Assembly (NCBI GenBank): GCA_025934545.1
Contig: JAICXV010000090.1
Location: 1 to 7,642 of the forward strand
Source: Verrucomicrobiia bacterium
GTDB lineage: Bacteria > Verrucomicrobiota > Verrucomicrobiia > Limisphaerales > Palsa-1400
Length of the DNA: 7,642 bases
Direction: 5' to 3'
This document shows, piece after piece, positions 1 through 5,405 of this stretch. Each line of letters opens with the position of its first letter. Position 1 is the stretch's first letter. Made by a program: the position numbers and the translations under genes. Below the pieces are notes generated by a model that did no database searches, was not told the origin of the DNA, and saw nothing but the letters and a program-made list of their open reading frames with translations.

Positions 1-155
1 ATCAGGAACAGCACGGACGTGCAGAATGCCGCGATCATGTAATTGCGGTGGGATTCAATTTTCTTCTGCTTGATTTGAACGTAACCGACGGAAAGGAAAA
101 TCGCGCTCAGGCCGTTAAGCGTCGCATTGACGGCGGGAAGATCGTGCACCGTCAT
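1..155 (-). CDS. DUF420 family membrane protein, 5' part only
   Basis: The first 51 codons are present and the rest lies beyond the left edge. The N-terminus reads MTVHDLPAVNATLNG, followed by a hydrophobic stretch (about residues 15-26), then a basic turn with His36 (ESHRNYM) and the start of a second membrane segment. This matches the opening of DUF420 proteins, small multi-helix membrane proteins with conserved histidines. The family includes YozB/CtaM of Firmicutes, which is needed for active aa3 oxidase, so a role in oxidase assembly is a reasonable inference. The ATG overlaps the SCO stop codon by 4 bases (ATGA), which implies coupled translation. The upstream AAGAAAAG could act as a weak ribosome binding site. 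Family assignment is fairly sure; the exact role here is inferred. Confidence 0.8.
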   Translation of the reverse strand, partial: MTVHDLPAVNATLNGLSAIFLSVGYVQIKQKKIESHRNYMIAAFCTSVLFL

Positions 156-772
156 GGCTTTTCTTTTTCCAGTGTCTTGACCGCCGAAATAATTTCGGGC
201 GTCGATTCCGGACTATCGCCATCAAAGTAACCGCGCACGCGTCCATTGCCATCGACCAGGACAAATTTCGTGCTGTGGATAAAGAGGTCGTTCGGATTTT
301 CGCGTTCGGCCTCAGGCGTTTCCTGCACGGCCAACTTTAAGCCCTTAACTGCAACATCGTTGATGACACGTTTATCGCCGGTGAGAAAGAGCCAGTTTTC
401 GCCACGGGCAAACGAGGTCGAATATTTTTTCAATACCGGGGGTGTGTCGTGAGTCGGGTCCGTGGTGAGCGATATAATTTTAACGTCCGGCGGGAGCTTT
501 GGCTGAAGCTCTTTCATGTGGGCAGTGAGTCGTATGCATTGACTCGGGCAAAGGGTGAAGATGACATCGGCAAGCCAGATTTTCCCTTTTAAAGAATCGA
601 GTGAAACGGCTTGGCCGTTCTGGTTCGTTAAGGTGAATTGCGGAACATTGTCGTAAACCGGCAAAGGTTTCGTGCCGAGTTGTGAAACGACAAACGCCCC
701 GAGAATTGCGATGATGACCAGCCCAAGCGCACCCCAAACCAGGACTTGAACTTTATTGCTGGGCGTCGTCAT
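152..772 (-). CDS. sco1: SCO1/SenC family copper chaperone
   Basis: A 206-residue, membrane-anchored, thioredoxin-fold protein that delivers copper to, or reduces, the CuA site of cytochrome oxidase on the outer face of the membrane. A single N-terminal anchor spans about residues 9-30, followed by the periplasmic domain. The copper motif is C75-P-S-Q-C79 (the family's CxxxC), and the third ligand is H166 in the sequence IHSTKFVLVD. Length is typical of the family. I chose the ATG at 772; the TTG one codon upstream is also in frame but less likely. The gene begins 16 bases after the ctaC stop, next to its client subunit, and overlaps the next gene by 4 bases. No strong ribosome binding site is visible. 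Confidence 0.95.
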   Translation of the reverse strand: MTTPSNKVQVLVWGALGLVIIAILGAFVVSQLGTKPLPVYDNVPQFTLTNQNGQAVSLDSLKGKIWLADVIFTLCPSQCIRLTAHMKELQPKLPPDVKIISLTTDPTHDTPPVLKKYSTSFARGENWLFLTGDKRVINDVAVKGLKLAVQETPEAERENPNDLFIHSTKFVLVDGNGRVRGYFDGDSPESTPEIISAVKTLEKEKP

Positions 773-779
773 CAAATTC

Positions 780-800
780 GGCTAACGATCACTCGTAGCC
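780..800 (-). promoter_or_regulatory. RNA hairpin enclosing the ctaC stop codon
   Basis: On the transcript, GGCTA-CGA pairs with TCG-T-TAGCC, giving an 8-base-pair stem with one bulged T and the loop GTGA. That loop fits the GNRA tetraloop pattern. The ctaC stop codon TGA falls in the loop, and the sco start lies 8 bases after the hairpin. No T-run follows, so it is not a canonical intrinsic terminator. It could affect mRNA stability or the ratio of sco to ctaC translation, or it could be chance. Pairing was done by eye and no folding energy was computed. Confidence 0.35.
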
Positions 801-1697
801 GCCGGCCGGCACCGCGGACTTGCTGTTTTCGGCGAGGTATTTCTGATAGTCCTCTTCTGAAACAACGTTGATCATGCCGCGCATGCTGTAGTGACCGCTG
901 CCACAAAGCTGGGCGCATTGGATCCAATATTTGCCGACGATGGCGGGCTTGAACCAGGCCGGGATATTCAATCCGGGAATGGCATCCTGGGTCACACGCA
1001 GGGATTTCGAAGCGAAGCAATGAATAACATCACGCGAGCTGAGATGAACGATAACTGGTTTACCTACCGGAACCACCAGCTCGTTCTTCATGATGAAATT
1101 GCCTTTCGACTTGGGATCTTTCGCATCGAGTGCGACGTTGCCGGAGTTCGGATCGAGCGTGCCAAAACCATCCGGGCCGGGATACCAGACGTTCCATAAA
1201 AACTGCTGACCGATGACGTGGACGACCGTGGAATCCTTTTCTGCCGGAAATTCCTGCACCGCGTGTGCCCAAAGTGGAATGGCGAATCCAATAAGCAAAA
1301 CGCCTTCAACGAGGGCGACAAGGCCTTCAATATAAGTCGAAATGTGGCTCTTCACGCCGGTGTAGTCGGCCACTGGATTTACGGGCCGGCGAAAGCGAAA
1401 CAGGACATAACCAAAATAACCAACCCAGCCGACAAAGAGCAGAGCCATCAAACCATGGATCATCCAATTCAACTTATCGACGCCGCCGCCTTGCATCGAA
1501 TCATTCCGCGCCGCATGCATCGGGTTGATGGCATAGATCGCAGTGGTTGGAAGGAAGATGATTTGTAAAATCGGATTGGCGTGCTCGCCCGCGTACCAAT
1601 TGTAAGCAATTCCAGCGGCAAAATAGATCGCGAACGCGATTGAATACAACGCCCAGCGGTTGAAACCGGCATTAGGATTCGAAGTGGATTTGTTCAT
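789..1697 (-). CDS. ctaC: Cytochrome c oxidase subunit II (CuA subunit)
   Basis: A 302-residue subunit that takes electrons from cytochrome c into the dinuclear CuA centre. Hydrophobic segments lie at about residues 14-35 (uncleaved anchor or signal), 79-100 and 122-144. The periplasmic cupredoxin domain follows. The aromatic electron-entry strand is recognisable at QQFLWNVWYPG (164-174). CuA ligands are H226 (DVIHCF), C261, C265, H269 and M272. The bridging-loop glutamate of the usual CSExC motif is Gln263 here (CAQLC). E124, which aligns with the K-channel entrance glutamate (E101 in Rhodobacter numbering), is kept. There is no fused cytochrome c domain, so the donor must be a separate cytochrome c or a complex. 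The ATG lies 3 bases after the preceding stop, with no clear ribosome binding site. Confidence 0.97.
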   Translation of the reverse strand: MNKSTSNPNAGFNRWALYSIAFAIYFAAGIAYNWYAGEHANPILQIIFLPTTAIYAINPMHAARNDSMQGGGVDKLNWMIHGLMALLFVGWVGYFGYVLFRFRRPVNPVADYTGVKSHISTYIEGLVALVEGVLLIGFAIPLWAHAVQEFPAEKDSTVVHVIGQQFLWNVWYPGPDGFGTLDPNSGNVALDAKDPKSKGNFIMKNELVVPVGKPVIVHLSSRDVIHCFASKSLRVTQDAIPGLNIPAWFKPAIVGKYWIQCAQLCGSGHYSMRGMINVVSEEDYQKYLAENSKSAVPAGGYE

Positions 1698-1700
1698 TGA

Positions 1701-1964
1701 TTAAATCGTAGGTTGAGCGACCGGTTCAGGGCCGGCGTCTTGCGCTTGCGGCGTCCGCGCAGCGCGGCGAACCAGGTAAAATGCGAAACTTGCCGTGCCG
1801 ATGAGGACAAACACGATCACCCCCAGTAGTGAAAAAATTCCGGCATTCATCCCTTGGGCCATCGCTGAATCAGTTTTGCCGCCGGTGCACGCCGCACACG
1901 CAAACAGCGACGGAGCCGCCATCGTCACAAGAAGTGTCAAAACTGATTTGAGCAGGGACATCAT
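1701..1964 (-). CDS. Small membrane protein with CxxC motif, function unknown
   Basis: An 87-residue protein. Residues 3-22 look like a signal peptide or membrane helix ending in SLFA, directly followed by C23-A-A-C26-T-G-G. A short polar stretch with M35 and M39 comes next, then a strong membrane helix (about 42-65), a positive stop (RRAAR) and a Pro/Gln-rich tail. The CxxC plus methionines on the likely outer face could bind copper or act in thiol redox. LFAC also resembles an imperfect lipobox, so lipidation at C23 is an alternative. I recall similar small proteins in cox clusters of related phyla but know of no assigned function. The ATG at 1964 overlaps the previous stop by 4 bases. A second ATG at 1961 is equally possible, and an upstream extension in this frame would run into the neighbouring gene. 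Confidence 0.75.
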   Translation of the reverse strand: MMSLLKSVLTLLVTMAAPSLFACAACTGGKTDSAMAQGMNAGIFSLLGVIVFVLIGTASFAFYLVRRAARTPQAQDAGPEPVAQPTI

Positions 1965-2167
1965 AGATAGCTGATGTGTTTCAATTTGCGCAGCACGATT
2001 TTGCCGTACCAAATCAACCCCACGCCGGCCGCTGCCGAGGCGATCGCCCCGATCAAGGCCACGACTGCTTTCGTCGCGAGATAATTATTCAACAGCCAGC
2101 CGGCGAAAAAAAACGCCAGCAGCGTCGAAATAGCGACAAAAACAATATGAAAGGCTTTTAACGACAT
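1961..2167 (-). CDS. Small two-helix membrane protein, function unknown
   Basis: A 68-residue protein beginning MSLKAFHIVFVAIST. It has two predicted membrane helices (about residues 5-26 and 33-54) and a basic tail, KIVLRKLKHISYL, that would face the cytoplasm. The start shares one base with the ctaF stop (TAATG), and the stop overlaps the next start (ATGA), so it is embedded in the coupled series. It has no metal-binding motif; its single His6 sits at the membrane edge. I recognise no domain. Its position between subunits IV and II suggests a small accessory subunit or assembly factor, which is inference from context. The open frame extends 14 codons upstream but only by running into ctaF, so the ATG at 2167 is preferred. 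Confidence 0.75.
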   Translation of the reverse strand: MSLKAFHIVFVAISTLLAFFFAGWLLNNYLATKAVVALIGAIASAAAGVGLIWYGKIVLRKLKHISYL

Positions 2168-2550
2168 TATTGTTGCAGATGAACGATGTTGCTGTGTTCC
2201 ATCGACCAAATGGTCAGATACATTAACGCGGCGAAGAAAAACACCGTAAAGGCCAGCACCGAATAAATCATTTTCTTCTCAGAAATCAGGTGCATGAAAA
2301 ATCCGACAACCAGAAAACCCTTCGCGCAAGCAATGATCAATGCGACGATCACGTTCCAGTTTACGCTTTCTCCACCGGGCAGGAATTTGCCGAAGTCGAT
2401 GAACGCTGCCCAGACCGTCAGGCCGGTGCCGATCATTAGCGCGAGACCGATAAGCAGATAGCGATTAACGTGTTTACGGACCTCTTCCGCGGAATGATCG
2501 TGATCGTCGTGTGCGACAGAATGTTCAGCGTGTTGCATAGAGTTGCTCAT
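2167..2550 (-). CDS. ctaF: Cytochrome c oxidase subunit IV (prokaryotic type)
   Basis: A 127-residue, three-helix membrane protein of the prokaryotic COX4/CyoD-like family, a non-catalytic subunit that packs against subunits I and III. Helices lie at about residues 31-50, 65-87 and 94-116. The family signature around the second helix is seen as K77-G-F-L with FFMHL (84-88). The N-terminus before the first helix is rich in His and Asp (H7, H10, H14, H17, H19), echoing the N-terminus of CtaD. The gene starts 6 bases after ctaE and its stop overlaps the next start by one base. An ATG four codons downstream (2538) is a possible alternative start. Confidence 0.9.
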   Translation of the reverse strand: MSNSMQHAEHSVAHDDHDHSAEEVRKHVNRYLLIGLALMIGTGLTVWAAFIDFGKFLPGGESVNWNVIVALIIACAKGFLVVGFFMHLISEKKMIYSVLAFTVFFFAALMYLTIWSMEHSNIVHLQQ

Positions 2551-2556
2551 GGTCGA

Positions 2557-3417
2557 TTACAAAAGATAAAGCACTGGGAACAGAAAGATCCAAACCAGGT
2601 CAACGAGATGCCAGAACAAACCGGACACTTCGACGCGGTTGGTATAACGAACCGGATCTTTTCGGTAAACACCGGCTAACGGTCCCCAAATCATAAAGAT
2701 CACGATCGCGCCACCGACAACGTGCAACGCGTGCAGGCCCGTCAATGTGAAATAAATCGCAGTATACGTATTATGCCACGGACCGTAATTGCTGAACGCT
2801 TTGACCTGCGATACTTCAATTTCTTTCTCCGGACGTTCTTCGGCTTCCTTCGCTTCTTTCGAGAGCGGGGCAGGGCCTTCCATCAACTGCGCATGGTTTT
2901 CAGCCGTGGTCGGATACTTTGAAATAACATTCGCGTGTTCGACCACGATTTTGCCTTCACCCGACAGTTTGAACGGAATCCACTTTGGCACTTTGGCCGT
3001 TGTCTTTTCCCAGTCCACGTGGCCGTCGACGACCGAGCCATCCTTCAGTTGAAATTCGTAGTGATTGAATTTGTCGCGATACTCAAACGACTTGATGAGC
3101 ATGAACGTGAGCGCGCACAAAAGCGTGATCGCTTGAAAAACGCGATATCGTCCAAACTGCCCCATCTTCAATGACGCCCACGAAAGCACGACCGTTACCG
3201 ACGATGCAATCAGCACGATGGTATTGATCATGCCGAGAATGACATTGAGCCAGTGGTGCGGCCAGGTGCCGGCTGGCGCGCCGACGCGCAGCAAAATATA
3301 CGATGAGAAGAGAGCTCCGAAGAGCATCACTTCCGATGCCAGGAACAGCCAGATGCCGACCTTGGCGTTATATAGACCGGTATCCGGCCGTGGCTTAACT
3401 GCGTACGGGATTTCCAT
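2557..3417 (-). CDS. ctaE: Cytochrome c oxidase subunit III with large insertion
   Basis: A 286-residue integral membrane subunit of the short bacterial five-helix type. Recognisable blocks are GIWLFLASEVMLFGALFSSY (21-40), the helix ending KSFEY (109-113), YFTLTGLHALHVVGG (222-236) and FWHLVDLVWIFLFPVLYL (268-285). E30 and H232 sit in conserved positions. Between FEY and the LHALHVVGG helix, about residues 118-212 form a hydrophilic insertion of roughly 95 residues, where most homologues have a short loop. It ends in a Lys/Glu-rich stretch (186-206). The start overlaps the end of ctaD by 23 bases. The overlap is credible because the N-terminal family block TGLYNAKVGIW lies just after this ATG and the next Met is residue 31, inside the first helix. 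Confidence 0.95.
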   Translation of the reverse strand: MEIPYAVKPRPDTGLYNAKVGIWLFLASEVMLFGALFSSYILLRVGAPAGTWPHHWLNVILGMINTIVLIASSVTVVLSWASLKMGQFGRYRVFQAITLLCALTFMLIKSFEYRDKFNHYEFQLKDGSVVDGHVDWEKTTAKVPKWIPFKLSGEGKIVVEHANVISKYPTTAENHAQLMEGPAPLSKEAKEAEERPEKEIEVSQVKAFSNYGPWHNTYTAIYFTLTGLHALHVVGGAIVIFMIWGPLAGVYRKDPVRYTNRVEVSGLFWHLVDLVWIFLFPVLYLL

Positions 3418-5308
3418 GTGAATGTTTATCGGGCTCGTTTTGAGTTGTGTAATCGGTCACGTGGCCGGGCACGCTGTATTCGTAAGGGCCACGGAAAACT
3501 TCGATCGGCTTTTCAAAATTGCCGTGTGGCGGCGGAGTCGGCGTCTGCCATTCCAAGGTCGTCGCGCCCCACGGATTATCGTTCGTGATTTTTTTGCCGT
3601 TATTGATGCTATAGAAGAAATTCACGATAAACGGAATCTGCGCCAGGCCCAACGCCCACGCCGCCATTGAAATATTCCTGTTCAGTCCAATCACCCAATT
3701 GCTCAAGCCATGGACTTGATCCGTGCCGAGATAAAACGTTCCGCCGTCATACATACGGCGCGACATTCCTTCCATGCCCTGAATAAACATCGGCATGAAC
3801 AGAAGATTCATGAAAATGAAAGAGAGCGTGAAATGGACTTTGCCCCACGTTTCACTCATGAATCGCCCCGTTATTTTTGGATACCAATAATATATCCCCG
3901 CAAAAAGTCCGAAGATCGTTCCGGGCGCGACGATGTAGTGGAAGTGCGCAATCACGTAATACGTATCGTGCAGATGAATATCGCTCGCATTGAATCCGAG
4001 CGGCAAACCGGTCAGTCCTCCGATACCGAACATCGGCAGGAACGCTAACGCAAAAAGCATCGGCGTGTTAAATCGTATTGAACCGCCCCACAACGAAATG
4101 AATAACGCCGTCAAAATAATGACGGACGGAATCGAGATCATCATCGTCGTCGTTTGGAAAAATGTCGCGATACGCGTGCCCATTCCGGTGAGATACATGT
4201 GGTGCGCCCAAACGATAAATGACAGAAATCCGATCACCATCGCTGCATAGACCATCGAGCGATAACCCCAAATCGGCTTGCGCGTATTGTTGGCGATGAT
4301 TTCCGTGACAATGCCCATCGCCGGCAAAATCAAAACGTACACTTCGGGATGGCCGAGGAACCAAAACAGGTGCTGCCACAACAACGGACTGCCACCGCCG
4401 CTGACGACCGACGCCTGGCCTGCGACCACCAGACCCGTCGGAAGGAAGAAGCTTGTGCCGAGAAGATTGTCCATCAATTGCAACACGCCCGCGGCTTCAA
4501 GCGGCGGGAACGCGAGCAACAACAGGAACGCTGTCACAAACTGCGCCCAAACGAAAAACGGCAGACGCATCCAGCTAAGACCTTTTGCGCGAAGTTGAAT
4601 AATCGTCGTAATAAAATTCACCGCGCCGAGCAGGGACGACGTAATCAAGAACACCATGCCGATGATCCAGAACGTTTGTCCGTTCGGAACATGCGCATCG
4701 GCCACCGTCGCCAAGGGCGAATACGACGTCCATCCCGACTTGGCTGCGCCGCCGGGAATAAAGAAACTGGCCAGCATGATGACACCGCCCCAGAAATAAA
4801 ACTGGTAACTGACCATGTTGACGCGCGGGAAAGTCATATCCGGCGCACCGATTTGCAGCGGGGTAACGAAGTTGCCGAAAGCGCCGAACGCCAAAGGCAC
4901 AATCGCCAAAAACACCATGATCGTTCCGTGCATCGCGCCGAACGAATTGTAGAGGTCGGGCATCATCACACCCGGATTGCCCTTAGCAACCATAACGCCA
5001 TTGACCATTTGATCGGGTTCCACGCCGACCATCGACGGGCCGAGAATTTTATAAAGAAACTTGCCGACAATAGGCATCGCATGACCGGGATACGCCAATT
5101 GCCAGCGCATCATCATCATCAGGACGAAGCCGAAGAATAGAAAGAGCAGGGCGGTGATGCCGTATTGCACGCCGATGACTTTGTGGTCGGTCGAGAAAAT
5201 GTACTTTTGCCAAAAGCCCAACTCGTGGTGCTCGTCGTGGCCATGATCGTGATCGTGGTCATGGTCATGCGCGTGCGTATGACTGTGTGCAGAATGTGCA
5301 GAGTCCAT
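3395..5308 (-). CDS. ctaD: Cytochrome c oxidase subunit I (catalytic, A-type)
   Basis: A 637-residue catalytic subunit with about 12 helices, reducing O2 to water and pumping protons. Haem a ligands are H127 (GAMHGTIM) and H457. The haem a3 ligand is H455 (HFHY). CuB ligands are H320, H369 and H370, with the crosslinking Y324 in GHPEVY. H447/D448 form the Mg site, and R517/R518 the propionate arginines. Proton-path residues N146, D157, N164, S224, S225 and E322 are present, so the D-channel looks complete and the enzyme belongs to the A1 type. The K-channel lysine position is Ile398 (IPSVIILT). Residues 5-28 contain 12 histidines. The C-terminus carries the usual NPWGATTLEWQ block and a 40-residue tail. 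It starts at ATG after the only sizeable gap and lacks a visible Shine-Dalgarno sequence. Confidence 0.98.
   Translation of the reverse strand: MDSAHSAHSHTHAHDHDHDHDHGHDEHHELGFWQKYIFSTDHKVIGVQYGITALLFLFFGFVLMMMMRWQLAYPGHAMPIVGKFLYKILGPSMVGVEPDQMVNGVMVAKGNPGVMMPDLYNSFGAMHGTIMVFLAIVPLAFGAFGNFVTPLQIGAPDMTFPRVNMVSYQFYFWGGVIMLASFFIPGGAAKSGWTSYSPLATVADAHVPNGQTFWIIGMVFLITSSLLGAVNFITTIIQLRAKGLSWMRLPFFVWAQFVTAFLLLLAFPPLEAAGVLQLMDNLLGTSFFLPTGLVVAGQASVVSGGGSPLLWQHLFWFLGHPEVYVLILPAMGIVTEIIANNTRKPIWGYRSMVYAAMVIGFLSFIVWAHHMYLTGMGTRIATFFQTTTMMISIPSVIILTALFISLWGGSIRFNTPMLFALAFLPMFGIGGLTGLPLGFNASDIHLHDTYYVIAHFHYIVAPGTIFGLFAGIYYWYPKITGRFMSETWGKVHFTLSFIFMNLLFMPMFIQGMEGMSRRMYDGGTFYLGTDQVHGLSNWVIGLNRNISMAAWALGLAQIPFIVNFFYSINNGKKITNDNPWGATTLEWQTPTPPPHGNFEKPIEVFRGPYEYSVPGHVTDYTTQNEPDKHSHGNPVRS
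5243..5266 (-). repeat. Imperfect hexamer repeat coding for Asp-His pairs
   Basis: Four consecutive hexamers of the form RTGRTC on the plus strand encode alternating Asp-His (residues 15-22 of CtaD) on the minus strand. The copies differ at synonymous positions (GAC/GAT, CAC/CAT). The His-rich tract may therefore have grown by slippage and then diverged, or been kept by selection on the protein. Confidence 0.7.
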
Positions 5309-5405
5309 GTTAATTAGTTCTTGGTTCGAATTCGCCGACTGTCATTTGGCGCAACGGCGTCAATTTATGGGCAACGTTTTTCGTCTTGCAATGAATTTTT
5401 CTTAT
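5309..5405 (-). promoter_or_regulatory. ctaB-ctaD intergenic gap, possible internal promoter
   Basis: This is the only gap longer than 16 bases in the window and it is AT-rich. On the minus strand TTGCAA (5391-5386) and CATAAA (5369-5364) are separated by 16 bases, each matching 4 of 6 sigma-70 consensus positions. The match is weak and could be chance. A 5-base inverted repeat, CGCCG/CGGCG (5359-5355 and 5337-5333), has a 17-base loop. There is no T-run terminator after ctaB. A separate promoter here would let the structural subunits be expressed above the haem-synthesis genes. Confidence 0.25.

Noticed and set aside
801..810. Perfect 10-base palindrome GCCGGCCGGC near the ctaC 3' end
   Set aside because: It lies within the coding sequence for the Pro-Ala-Gly-Gly tail and can be explained by GC-rich codons. 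There is no sign of an operator or mobile-element end.
1965..2012. N-terminal extension of the CxxC protein by 16 codons
   Set aside because: The added polar residues would precede the signal-like helix and overlap the neighbouring gene. The ATGA overlap start is far more consistent with the other junctions.
2168..2209. N-terminal extension of the two-helix protein by 14 codons
   Set aside because: The extension lies wholly inside ctaF and has no hydrophobic or conserved character. The TAATG junction gives a natural start.
4094..4138. Frameshift or sequencing error as the cause of the missing K-channel lysine
   Set aside because: The flanking residues (TTTMM before, SLWGGSI after) align without gaps, and all codons in between are hydrophobic and helix-compatible. 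A local frameshift does not explain the change.
4349..5140. Long plus-strand open frame (263 codons) opposite ctaD
   Set aside because: It is antisense to a fully conserved catalytic subunit. Its translation is rich in Arg/His/Gln with no domain pattern, typical of a shadow frame.
5309..5405. Intrinsic terminator after ctaB
   Set aside because: Only a 5-base inverted repeat with a 17-base loop is present and no T-run follows it, so termination is not supported.
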